Assembly (NCBI GenBank): GCA_014706295.1
Contig: JACSVZ010000025.1
Location: 1,612,001-1,676,000 of the forward strand
Direction of reading: 5' to 3'
DNA: 64,000 nucleotides
From: Lycocorax pyrrhopterus obiensis
Lineage: Eukaryota > Chordata > Aves > Passeriformes > Paradisaeidae
A program made the position numbers and the translations under genes. The notes beneath the pieces were generated by a model. The model was given only the letters and a program-made list of their open reading frames with translations, was not told the DNA's origin and did no database searches. This document shows positions 51,659 to 62,700 of this stretch, one piece after another; the first letter of the stretch is position 1, and each line of letters begins with the position of its first letter.

Positions 51659-54634
51659 ATGGCGGCGGGCGGCGGCGCGGCGAGGCGCTGTTGGCGGAGC
51701 CGCACGGGGTTGGCCCGGGCGGTGCGTGGCCTCTGCGGGAGCGGGCGCATGACGGCGGCTCTGCGGGCGGAGGAGCTGGCGGAGCGGCTGCGGAGGAGCG
51801 AGGAGCAACAGCGAGAGGTGAGCGGAGTGCGGGCTGCTGGGCCCGGGGTCCTCGGACTACAACTCCCGGCGTGCACAGCGCGGGCGGCCGTGGGGAGCAG
51901 GACTCGTGGTTGAGAGGGATCGGGTGGGATGGGACGAGAAAAAACATCCAGTGCCACCCGCTACCATGGGCAGGGACACCTTCCCCTAGACCAGGTTGCT
52001 CCAAGCCCCGTCCAGCCTGGCCTTAGACACTTCCAGGGATGGGGCAGCCACAGCTTCTCTGGGCAACCTATGTCAGGGCCTCTCCACCCTCACAGGGAAC
52101 AATTTATTCCCAATATCCCATCTAACTCTGTCTTCTGTCGGTGTGAAGCTATTCCCCCTTATCCTGTCACTCCAGGCCCTTGTCCCAAGTCCCTCTCCAG
52201 CTCTCCTGGAGCCCCTTTAGGCCCTGCAAGGGGCTCTGAGCTCTCCCTGGAGCCTTCTCCTCTCCAGGTGAGCACCCCCAGCTCTCCCAGCCTGGCTCCA
52301 GAGCAGAGGGGCTCCAGCCCTGGGAGCATCTCTGGTGCCTCCTCTGAACTCACTCCAGCAGCTCCAGGTCCTTCCTGTGCTGGGACCCTCGAGCTGGAGG
52401 CAGCTCTGCAGGTGGGGTCTCAGCTGAGCGGGGCAGAGGGGCAGAATCCCCCCCTCCCTGCTGCCCACACTGGGGGCTCAGCCCAGCACAAGGGGGGTTC
52501 TGGGCCAGGGCCTGTCCAGCTCTCACCCACCAGCACCCCAAGTGCTTCTCCCAGAGCTGCTCTCCATCCCTTCATCCCCAGCCTGGATTGATCCTGGGGG
52601 TTACCCCGACCCAGGTGCAGCACCCGCCCTTGGCCTTGTTACACCTCATGAGGTTCCCCAAGGCCACTGACTGAGCTTGTCTCGATCCCCCTGGATTCCA
52701 CGCCGTCCCTCAGTCACGGAGCAGGAGCACATGGAAGGCGAGCAGGCTGCTGCAGCTCACAGTGCAGGTTTGTGTGAAAGCCAGGAGCTGTTTATCCCCC
52801 ACCACTGGTGTCCTGTTCTCTCCTCAGATCCCCAAGGACCCGACGCAGCGATGGCTCCGGGAACTCACTGCACTGAGCCAGCAGCTGCAGCAGGTTCACC
52901 CCAATGTCCTGGCCAAGATCCTTAAGCAGAGAACTGTATACCAGAACGAGGAGATTGTGGTGATAGACAAACCCTACGGGCTCCCCGTGCATGGTGAGAG
53001 GGAGTGGGGAATGCAAACGGCTCCCTGGTGCTGACAGGGATCCTCTCTCTCTGTCCTTCCTGTGCTGGGGTTTCCCTTCCCAGGGAGGGTTCCAGGGGCT
53101 TGGTCACTGTCAGATCTCGGCCTTCCCCTCGCCTTTTGGGGTGGTTTAGGGTGCATGGGGAGTACGAGAGTTGAGACTCCTTGCTGCCCTGGGTCACACA
53201 GGCGGCCCCGGCATCAAGAACTGCATCGCTGATGTGCTGCCCATTTTGGCCAAGATGCTGGAGAACATGAGAGCTGACCCCCTCCACCTCTGCCACCGCT
53301 TGGACAAGGAGACCACGGGCGTGATGGTGCTGGCGCGGAGCAAGGAGGCAGCGGAGAAGATCCGTCTGCTTTTCAAAACCCGTCAGGTGGAGAAGACCTA
53401 CTGGTAGGAAAGGTTTGAGTGAAAAAGGGGCTGTAAAAGGGGTTTAAAAAACGGGATGGGGGGGCTTTGTGGAAGTAGGGGGTGTTGCTTATCTCCCCCC
53501 TTCAGCACCATTTTATGGGACTGGGTCGTGAGAGAGGGGCTGAGGGGGGGGATTCCCATCCTGTGAGTGACACCCTGCAGACCTCTGCTTTCCCTTTCCA
53601 GGGCAATTGTCCTGGGGGACCCAGACCCTGTTGAGGGCATTGTGGAGATCCCCATCGTGGAAAAGGAGGTGCAGAGCCACCAGTCCCACTACAAAGTGAG
53701 TCCCGTGTTCCCTCGGCCGCCCTTCTGGCCAGGCAACCGCAGCATCCCCTCCTGCCTCCCCCAACTCCCCCTCTCTCCACCCTTCAGATGACACTGGCTC
53801 CCAACTACCGCCTGCGTCCGGAGGATGGGAAGGTGATGAAAATCCGCAAGAACCGGAATGCCGAGAGCGCGGTGACTCGGTACCGCCGGCTGGCCAGCGC
53901 CTCCGCCTGCTCGCTGCTGGAGCTCCAGCCCGTCACTGGTGAGTGAGGCCTGCCGGGGTGTCCCGGGGCTGGATCTGCTCTCTGTGCAGTCAGCAGCAGC
54001 TCTGGAACGGGGAACTTGTCATTAGACATGACTGGAATCCTTTTTGGAACAAAGCTCTGGGAATAAGCCCTGCTGGGGTGATGCTTTGCAGCCAAGCTGT
54101 TTGCTGGCTGCCAGTGATTTTGGCATGGCATTGTCCAGCACTGAGGGTGGTGGGTGCTGAGGCCTGGCACAGCTGGATGTCACCTTTCTCTTCTTCCCCT
54201 TTTCTCCTCAGGGGTGAAGCACCAGATCCGGGTTCACCTGGCCTATGGCTTGGGGTGTCCCATCCTGGGGGATCACAAATACTCACACTGGAGCAAACTG
54301 GCACCCCAGGTAAGGCAGGTCTTGCCCTGTGGAACAGCTGGAGCTGGATACAGCCCCTTGTGTCCCCCAGCTCCTCGTGGGCTGGGGATTTCAAGTCCCA
54401 GCTGAAAAGCTGCAGTTTTGAAGGGAACATTTTCCATCCTTGCTGCAGAAGCTTCCTGAGCTCACCCTGAGGAGGCTGAAGCTGGAGCAGAGCAAGGCTC
54501 GGCACCTGCCCCTGCACCTGCACGCCCACCGACTCCGCCTGCTCCTGAGCCAGCCCTTAGACTTTGTCTGCAAGCCGCCCCTCTTCTTCCAAAAAACCCT
54601 GAGAAAGCTAGAGCTGGACATCCCTAAGGACTGA
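51659..54634 (+). CDS. RPUSD4: RPUSD4, mitochondrial pseudouridine synthase, complete
   Basis: RluA-family pseudouridine synthase; the human enzyme works in mitochondrial RNA granules and modifies 16S rRNA. Exons: 51659-51817, 52828-52993, 53202-53403, 53602-53695, 53788-53938, 54212-54309, 54449-54634; 1056 nt, 351 residues (human 377). The Arg-rich, acid-free N-terminus ([17 protein letters not shown]...) fits a mitochondrial targeting signal. VHPNVLAK and [16 protein letters not shown] precede the catalytic [15 protein letters not shown] motif; Asp143 is the catalytic residue. Then [34 protein letters not shown] and [10 protein letters not shown], all expected in the family. The ATG at 51659 is the first in the CpG island. 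The first intron carries a long antisense CR1; all others are 90-275 bp. Confidence 0.97.
51945..52700 (-). repeat. Long CR1 LINE fragment in RPUSD4 intron 1, antisense
   Basis: About 750 bp on the + strand reading as the reverse complement of CR1: ACCATGGGCAGGGACACCTT, TAGACCAGGTTGCTCCAAGC, CCAGGGATGGGGCAGCCACA, AACAATTTATTCCCAATATC, and further into the element with the GGAGCCCCTTTAGGCCCTG block. It is the longest CR1 copy in the window. Confidence 0.88.
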
Positions 54635-54888
54635 CGAGGCAGGACTGGAACGGTGCCGTGTATCTCCGCATCTTCAGCACGTGGCAGCAGCTGTGCCCAC
54701 CTTGGAGCCAGTGGTGGGGTGAAGCCTGCAGTCTCTGTGCTGGTGCTGATGTTGCTGGGTTCAGAGTGGGGGCCTACGTGTGCTTCTGGCCCAGGAAAGC
54801 AGCTGGACACAGTGAAGAGCCTCTGGACAAACAAGGCTGGGTGGAAGTTGGGCTTTACCTGATCTGTGTTTTGAACTTGTCTCTGGGC

Positions 54889-54894
54889 AATAAA
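54889..54894 (+). terminator. RPUSD4: RPUSD4 polyadenylation signal AATAAA
   Basis: AATAAA 255 nt after the stop codon, followed by a G/T-rich stretch (GTTGTGTGTCTGTG) at about 54920. Confidence 0.85.
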
Positions 54895-54899
54895 AGCTC

Positions 54900-55981
54900 C
54901 AGTTCCCTCGAGGGAAGGCGTTGTGTGTCTGTGCTCTGGCCAGGTGAGACTCAGTCCCTGTGTAGGTTTAAGCAGATCTGGGTGCAGCCCCTCCCAGGTT
55001 TTGGAGCTGTCACTCGTCTCTCCAGAGTTGTTTAGCTCAGATTTGGAGAGTCCTTTCATTGGAAAATCAATCGAAAGTGCAATTTGGCAGTGGCTCTGGG
55101 TTTTTTTTTGCTCTGCTGAGAGACTGCATGGGGAGTTCCTTGGCTTGGCTGGGCCGAGCAGCTCTGAGACTGCCCCTGCTCCGTGCTGCCAGCAGCGTTG
55201 GTGTGGGTTTCTCAGCACTGTGCTGCCGGGAGAAACTTCTGTCCCACTGCCCCTTCAGTTACCCCATCCCTTATTTCTATTTATTGGGATCCCTTGCCCT
55301 TGGGAGCTTTCCTTGGAATCAGATTCTTCCCCTGTGCCCTGAGAGGGAGGTAAGAGGAGGGATTGATGATCTGGGGAATTGCAGCTAATGTCCTGCCTCA
55401 AAGTTGCCTCATTTGGTGTCTCCTGACCTGTCCCGGGAGCTTGGGGCTGGGCAGCAGGACGTCCTCTGGCCCCTCCAGCTGGTTTGGGTGCTGGAAAGGA
55501 TTTTCTGCACCCCACGGGGCCACTGTGTATCTGGCTGGGGCTTCTTGTTGGGGGAGGGCCCAGTCCCCTCGCTCCCTGCTGAAAATAGCTGGGGACCCCC
55601 ATGCCCTCGGGCCGCAGCGCCAGGAATCTGTTGGCTGATGAGAGAGGGACATAAAACCACGGGGAGCCAGGAGCGGCTGCGGCCGGGCAGGAACGCTGCC
55701 CTGTAGGAATGCTGTCAGGGAGGAAAGCTGCCTTCCCAGCCTGCTGCCTTCCCAGCTCACTGCTGCGGCTGCTGGGGTGGGTTTTTCTATTTCTATTTGT
55801 GAAAAGGCTTCCCCTGTAATTAGGAGGCGATTTAATGCCGTGTCTGCGCTGTCGTTCACAGCCACTGGACACAGCGCTCGGGCAGGCTCTCGGCAGGGAC
55901 TCCTCAGCCCGGCAAAGTCGCTCCTCCAGCCGGTCACACCTCAGGCAGCCCTCGCCAGCATCTCCTTTTCCTCACTTCAAA
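54900..55981 (+). other. Spacer between RPUSD4 and PANX3
   Basis: About 1.1 kb that should contain the PANX3 promoter and 5' UTR. A CATAAAA box at 55650-55656 is a weak TATA candidate. The 205- and 275-codon - strand frames across this stretch have no recognised homology and no splice context. Confidence 0.5.
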
Positions 55982-58100
55982 ATGTCCCTCTCACACACGG
56001 CTGCTGAGTACATGCTCTCTGATGCTCTGCTCCCGGATCCCAGCAGTTCCCGAGCCAAGGGCTTGCGGCTGGAGCTGCCGAGCGATCGCCTGCTGAAGTT
56101 TGTCACCGTGGGGCTGCCCCTCTGCCTCGTCTCGCTGGCTTTCGCCCGGGAGTTCTCTGCTGGTGAGTTGTGGCTTTTCCAATGTGTTCTTCGGGTCATG
56201 GGCAAGCACCAGTGGCGGTTTGGTTGTCGTGGCAAACCCCTTGTATTCTTGATGGTGTTGTGATCCGAAGCAGAACAGCCTGGAAGTCCTGTTTTAGGAG
56301 CTGTTCTGCCTTGTGGGTATTTATTGATTGTTTTTAATGGATCATAATTCACTGGGAGAGCCTGGGAACAGCTGTGTTAACCCCAGGAGCAGCACTGAGT
56401 CAATGCCCAGCCTCAGCTGTTTGTGCCCTTTGGGTGCCACGGGCTTGTTTCCAAGGAGGAGGAGGAGGGTGCCGGCAGCACGGAGAGATGCATTGATGGT
56501 GCATTGTAACCTCAGGCTAAATCTGGTCTCGGCCAACATCCAGCTGCTGTCCCTGAGGATTTGGTTTTACTCCGGTTTCTGGCTGGTCAGTCTCTAATTC
56601 CCTGCCCTGTGTACACACCACTACACACAAAGGGTTTGTGTTTGGGAAGAGATGGAAAAGTCCTTGCTAGAAACACAGCAGCTCCCAAATGACCACGGAA
56701 AAGGCTTTTTTAAATTCAAAGCAATGCCTGAGATGTAATTACCCTCCTGTAAGGCATTGGCTCGTGGCTGTGGAGTGTTCCTCCACCCTCCATGGCTGAG
56801 GTCTGCTCTCCTCCTCCTCACCCCAGGCTCCCAGATCAGCTGCTTCTCTCCCACCAACTTCACGGGGAAGCAGTCCGCCTACACCGACACGGCTTGCTGG
56901 GACTCCCTCATCCACCATGGCTTTGACACCGAGGGACGTGCCATCACCAAGTCCCTCTGGGCTCTCAAGGTAGGGTCAAAGTCACGTCTGGGTGCCCCTG
57001 CATCCCATCTGGCTGTCCACAGTGAGAGCGACTCCACATCCTCAATGACCGTTCGTCTTCTTTGCCCAGGTCTTCCCCTACTCGCTGCTGGTGGTGGCGG
57101 TGCTGATGTACCTGCCGTACCTGCTGTGGCGTTATGCTGCAGCCCCTGCCCTGCACTCCGACCTCCTCTTCATCATCGACGAGCTGGATAAATCCTACAA
57201 CCGCTCCGTGCGCCTGGTGCAGCACATGAAGAAGGTCCAGCAGGCCAGTGCCGAGCCGGAGCGATTCTGGGAGGAGTACGAGAGGTGAGGCCAGGCCAGG
57301 TCACTGTGACCCTTGGAGTCCCTCCATGTGGCATTGTGGCTGCATCCAGGATGGACTTGGGTGAAATGGTGCAGTTTGGGGGGTGGCTCTCACTGCCCCT
57401 GTGTCCCTCCACCCCCAGGGCCCGCAGGGAGAGGTATTTCGAGTTCCCATTGCTGGAGCGGTACCTGAGCTGCAAGCAGCACGCCCATGCCCTGGTGTTC
57501 ATCTACATCCTGCGGAACCTGCTGCTGCTCCTGTTCCTGGCTGCCACCTGCCTCTACCTGGTCTTTCTGCACCTTAACATCTTCTTCCAGGATGAGTTCA
57601 ACTGCTCCATCACAACAGGGCTGCTCCAGGCGGAGCCACACATCCCTGCGCTCATCCCTTGCAAGCTGGTCTTCTTCTCCGTGTTCCAGCTCATCAGCCT
57701 CTCAGTTGGCAGCGTCTATGTCCTCCTCATCCCCGTTGTCATCTACAATGCCCTGCAGCTCTGCCAGTGGGACAAGGGGCTGCTCTCCGTCTACGAGATG
57801 CTGCCTGCCTTCGACCTGCTCAGTCGCAGGATGCTCACCTGCCCCCTCAATGACCTCAACGTCATCCTTCTCTTCCTCCGTGCCAACATCTCCGAGCTGA
57901 CCTCCTTCAGCCGCCTCAATGCCGTCAGCGCCCTGAGGGAAGCCACTGCCAACAAGGAGGACATCGATACTGTCATTGATTTCATGACGCTGCTGGCTGG
58001 GCTGGAGACCACCAAGCCCAAACACCAAGCTTGCACCCCCGAGGCCGAAGGCAGTACAGCCCTCTCCAACGGTGCAGCCCTAGGTAGGCTTTTTGGGTAG
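55982..58100 (+). CDS. PANX3: PANX3, pannexin 3 channel protein, complete
   Basis: Forms large-pore ATP-release and ER calcium channels, chiefly in bone, cartilage and skin. Exons: 55982-56162, 56827-56969, 57070-57284, 57419-58100; 1221 nt, 406 residues (human 392). The start [19 protein letters not shown] matches mammalian PANX3. Four membrane segments: about 36-56 ([16 protein letters not shown]), after [35 protein letters not shown], and [18 protein letters not shown]. Extracellular loop 1 holds two Cys (ISCF, ACWD) and an NFT glycosylation sequon; loop 2 holds FNCS and [26 protein letters not shown] and [19 protein letters not shown] are family hallmarks. The C-terminal tail beyond [12 protein letters not shown] is not conserved; the TAG at 58098 is used here, but a spliced alternative exists (see findings). 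Confidence 0.96.
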
Positions 58101-59099
58101 AGACAACTTCTTCCCTCTTCTCTTGGCTCCCACACCACCAGATCCCACCCTGGAAATGTGGCTGGACCACCCAAAATCCTTTGCCAAGACCTTAAGGTGT
58201 TTGGGGCATAGTTGGGGGTCACTGTGAAGGCTGACAAATCCTGAAAGGGGTTCTGGCATCCACAATGTGATGCTACTGCGATCCAAGGTGTGGGCAGGGG
58301 TTGCTATAGGAACAGCAAGCCAAGAGATTGCTGCTTAAATCCAAGCTCTGGGCAAACTGCAGGGCTGGGAGGGTCCCTGTTTTTGGCAGCTCATCCTGCT
58401 GGGAGTGGGGTTGGGAGTTTTAAATCCTGGGAGGCTGATGCCAAGGATGCCATGCCTGCCCCCTTCTCCTGTTCACATGGCACTGGTGGGCACAGTGGGG
58501 CTGTGTGCAGAGATAGAGACGGGTTTCAAGATAGAGCCGCATTCCCAGGACCTGCACTTCTCCCTCTCCCATGTACTTTGGGTTTTGGGGAGCTGGATGC
58601 CTCCTTTAGGGTCTCACAGGGATCCCCGGCGCCCATGGCAAGCGGTTTGCAGGCTGTGCGAGACAGCCCGGCCCCACAGGTAGGAGCCGAGAGGCCTGGG
58701 CTTCGTTCCTGGCCCTGAACACAGAGTCTGAACTGTGGTTAAAAAAATACACAGACTGAGCTGGATTCTGCATCCTTGTTGCCATGGCAACCCAGGGCCA
58801 GCACAGCTGGCTCCTGGGCCAGTTACCCGGTGCTGGAACAAGCCCAGATCCTAGTCTGCCATTGCCCAGCTAATTAACTGCCTGCTCTTCCCCCCTTGTC
58901 TAGAACCAAAGCCTGGAGTGGAAACGACGGGAAAAGCCTCACGGGACTCGCTTGGATCTGCCTGACCCAGAAGCAGGCAGCAGGCAGGGATCCTGTGATC
59001 CCAGGATCCACTTTTCTGACACAGCTGTGCTGCAGCAGCGGGGCTGAACCCACCTGTGCTTCCTGCACCTGGCCTTTCCCTTCTTATGTACATTTGTCC

Positions 59100-59105
59100 A
59101 TTAAA
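59100..59105 (+). terminator. PANX3: PANX3 candidate polyadenylation signal ATTAAA
   Basis: Common variant hexamer about 1 kb after the annotated stop codon and about 135 nt after the alternative stop at 58963-58965. Confidence 0.5.
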
Positions 59106-59269
59106 AAAGGGTTAAACAATCGGTGTTTTGTGCAGAACCTCTCAGGTCTCTTATTCTAAGCGCTGGGTGCCACACTGTGCCTCTTCCACACAAATTTCCC
59201 TGCTGTTATGGCAAGAGGTGGAGAATGGAGGATTAGGAATGCTCCTCTGAAGGCAAAAAACAATCCAGG

Positions 59270-59275
59270 AATAAA
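59270..59275 (+). terminator. PANX3: PANX3 distal candidate polyadenylation signal AATAAA
   Basis: Canonical hexamer on the + strand only 10 bp from the opposite-strand SIAE signals. Confidence 0.5.
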
Positions 59276-59284
59276 ATGAGGTGG

Positions 59285-59301
59285 TTTATTAACTGTTTAT
59301 T
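59285..59301 (-). terminator. SIAE: SIAE polyadenylation signals (two AATAAA, antisense)
   Basis: TTTATT on the + strand at 59285-59290 and 59296-59301, reading AATAAA on the - strand, about 490-505 nt downstream of the SIAE stop codon at 59790. Confidence 0.75.
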
Positions 59302-59567
59302 AAGAGAGGATGGTGGAAGGCACTCGCAGCCCTCCACAGTTCCCTGTCCCAGCCCAGCCTTAGTGTTCGGCTGTGGGTTTTTGTCAGAGCTCCTCTCTCC
59401 CTCTCTCCACCCTGCAGCTGGAAGCTGATCCCTGGATCCTGTGAGCACCCTACCCTGAGGATCAGCAGTCCATGCCCAGAGAAACAGGGTGCCTGGGAGG
59501 CCAGGACCAGCTCCATGGGCAAGGGAGCAGCAGTGAGGGACTCAGCTCCCACTGGTGTGTCTTGCTG

Positions 59568-59612
59568 CTTACATCATTTTTCATATTTGTCCTTACATCA
59601 TTTTTCATACAT
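59568..59612. repeat. 24-bp direct repeat in the SIAE 3' UTR
   Basis: CTTACATCATTTTTCATA occurs at 59568 and again at 59592. Only two copies. Confidence 0.8.
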
Positions 59613-59789
59613 TTAATTGTAAATTGGCTTTTCCCCCCTCCCCCCACCCTGTAGCCTTGGCTGGAGTCCAAAGAGGAGCTGAAAGGTTGTTCAATTAATA
59701 AGGTAGTAACCAAGCCTCTTTCTGGCTTGGGAAGGGGCAGTGCCAGGAGCCATGAGTGCTTTGCCAGAGGCCTGAGCTCACTCAACTCC

Positions 59790-62700
59790 CTAATTCAGGG
59801 GTAACCTGGAGGCGGGGAGGAGCAGCAGCTCCCTCCCTCCGGCAGCATTCCCTGCAGGGAGGGTGTCCAGCAGGAAGGGGGGTGCAGGCAGCCCCTGGGG
59901 GTTGTAGAGGGGGCAGGCCTGGTACTCACAGGGCCACTCGGCCCAGGCATAGCGCAGGCCCAGCACCAGCATCCTGCAGCCACCCAGGGCCAGCGTCACT
60001 GTGCGGGACCCCACTGCCACCACTGGTGCCGGCAGCCACTGGCACGGGGATGCCTGGCTGGAGCAGCACACCTGGGGAGGGGAGAAACCCCCATCAGTGT
60101 TGCCTTCCCTTTCCCAGCTCTCTAGGGAGGATTTCCCACCCCCTCACCTCAAATGCCTGTGCATCCCTCTGACGGCAGATGAGCTCCTGGCTGTAGGTGA
60201 CATTCAGCAGCCCCCTGGTCACCTCCAGGATAGCCTGGGTGGGATACGGCCCCTGGAACACGAGGTCCTTGTCCCCGTACGCCACAGCCCTGGCACCCAG
60301 CAGCAGCCGGTGCGCCACATTCTGCTTGTCCCGGGGGTGGATACTGCCGAGGAAGAGGAGGAAGATGGGGCTGGTACCCAAAAACTCCATCCCTACACCC
60401 TCACCCCAGCCCAGGACTCACCTGCCATAGGGAGAGTGCTCATCGCCCAGATCCATGGCTACGGCCATGAAAGTGCTGGGCATCCTGGCATTGGGAACAA
60501 CCCCCAGGTCGGCTGTCTGGTGCCAGCGGAGCCGGGCGAAGCTGTCGTCTGCACTCCGACGGTGGTAGGTGGACAGCTGTGAGGCACAGGGGAAATGGGA
60601 GAGTGGCTCAGCTCCCCAAACTGGCCACTGCAGTCCCTGCCTGGGATTTTCAGCACTTGGCAGGATGCATCCATGTGTTTACAGCATCCTCTCCCTGCTG
60701 CCAGCTTGGAAGTGGCCTCCCATGTGGGAAAGGGAGGCTTAAGCCCCTCTGGGTATCCCCACAGGATGGTGGGGGTCCTGCCTCTCACCCTCCCACACCT
60801 GCACAAAGCCAAAGGGCAGAAGTGGCTCCGTCTGTCCGGCTGATCCAGCGTGGAACACCCGGCGCCAGTCGGCGATGAGTGCGGGGAAGGTGCAGTTGTA
60901 CTGGTCTGTGTGCAGGAAGGCGTTGGCCTCACCTGTCCCCCAAAAAGAAGGGCTGATGAGAGCTCGGTGGGACAGTGGGGGCTGCTCCACCCCAGGGGAG
61001 AGAAATGGGGGCTCACCCTGGTACCAAGCAACACCCCGCAGGGTCATGTTGAGCAGCGGGTGGATCATGGCGTTCCAGAGCACGGAGGGCGTTTGTGGGC
61101 CAGAGAAATGCTGATGTGGGGAGGTGCTGGAAGACAAAGCTAGGCTTAAGGCGGGTGCAAAGCATAAGGCAGGCTTCAGGTTAAAGCAAACATCATGCCA
61201 AAGAGAGCTCTGGGGTCCCTCCCTTCCCCCTTTACCCACCCAGATGTGCCTTATGCTCTTGGCATGGGAGGGGATTTTATCCCAAGGGGGCATAATGATG
61301 CACAGAGGGGGCAGTGAGGCTCTGGGAGAGGAGGTGGGGTGAGAAGGGATGAGGATACTCCCCAAAAGCAGCGTGGTACGGGGCAGGAGGTGTTTCCACA
61401 GCACCTTCTCTCACCTCCCCGTGTCCTCCAGGAGCCCACACGCCTGCAGAACCCGGTGGGAGGACCAGGCCTCGATGGGGGTCCCCCCCCAGGCCGCCTC
61501 CACCAGCCCGATGGGGGAACCCAGAGCCTCATACAGGGAGCGCCCCAACAGCCAGCACACGGCCGAGAAGTAGGTGAAATTCCCGTGGCCCAGGTTTTCT
61601 GCTCAAGAAACAGCAGGCTGCAAAGGGAAAAAGTGGGGGAAAAGCCATTTCCAAGCTCTCTTTTGGAGGCCCATTGCACTCACCAGCTGTTGGAATGGAC
61701 CATGGCAGGTCAATCTGCTCCAGGTCCTCCAGCTCAACGTCGGAGCGGGCAGGCGCTGCAGCAAAGACACGGACGTAGGGATAGCGAGATGCCATGGCGA
61801 GCTCCTGGCTGGCATTGGCCACCTGAAGAAGGGGCAGAAGCATGCAAAGCACCTCCCTGCCTGATCCCTACCTGATCCTGCCTGGTCTGTGCTGTGGGGC
61901 CTTACCTGCAGGACCGTCATTGCCATGTTGCTCTGCCCGCTGCAAAGCCACACGTCTCCAAAGTAGATGTCCTGCAGCGTCAGGTTCTCCAAGCCCTGCT
62001 CAGCTGTCAGTGCGTAGGGACCGCCCCAATCCATTGGGTCCAGGACAGTTGTCCATGTCCCAGAAGGTCCTGGAGGAAGAGGATGGTTCTTCCACCACCC
62101 ATATGAAGGCCTCAAGACCCTTGCCAGGATGTTGGATGAGCAGCCAACAACAAGTGGGGAACGACAGGCAACAGGGAAAAGCTTCCCCACCACGAAGACA
62201 GGTTGGGGAAATGGATTTCGGAAGCTCTCTGCCATCACAGGGACCTTTCTCCTGCAGGAATTTAGGGGTTAAAAAAGAAAATCTGGAAAACAAATGTGTG
62301 TCAGAGCAGAAGCTGCTGGGAGGAACTGGGATTACAGGAGCAGCTTGGTGTGTGTGACACTGAGATGTCTCTGGCTAATTTTAGAGGCGCCGAATCGAAG
62401 CGTAAAGATATTCTGCTGGAGCTTAGCTTGGATTTTCTGGCTGGATCCTGCAGATCTCCTGGATCGCTGCTCTCCCACAGGACACCTCCAGGCTCTTCAG
62501 CTTATGGAGGTGCCCTTGGGCAGCACTTTCACCCCCCAAAGGTGATGAGCTCCCCCCCAACTCTTCAGGCAGTGAAGTAGCTGGGATTTGAGGTGCCCCT
62601 GAGCTCTCCCAGCCCCCAGGAAGGCTCTGCTTGCACAGGCAACATCCTTCGGGGCTTAGAGATCCCACAGGATCCTCCGAGGGGGCATAGATAAAAAAAG

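Larger units (their letters stand above)
58101..59280 (+). other. PANX3: PANX3 3' region, with possible extra terminal exon 58904-59120
   Basis: Probably 3' UTR or a last intron plus exon. A strong pyrimidine tract ends in CTAG at 58903; an ATTAAA at 59100 and AATAAA at 59270 could end the transcript. No other gene recognised. Confidence 0.5.

Noticed and set aside
54391..55218. 275-codon - strand frame across the RPUSD4 3' end
   Set aside because: Antisense to the last RPUSD4 exon and 3' UTR; no domain recognised.
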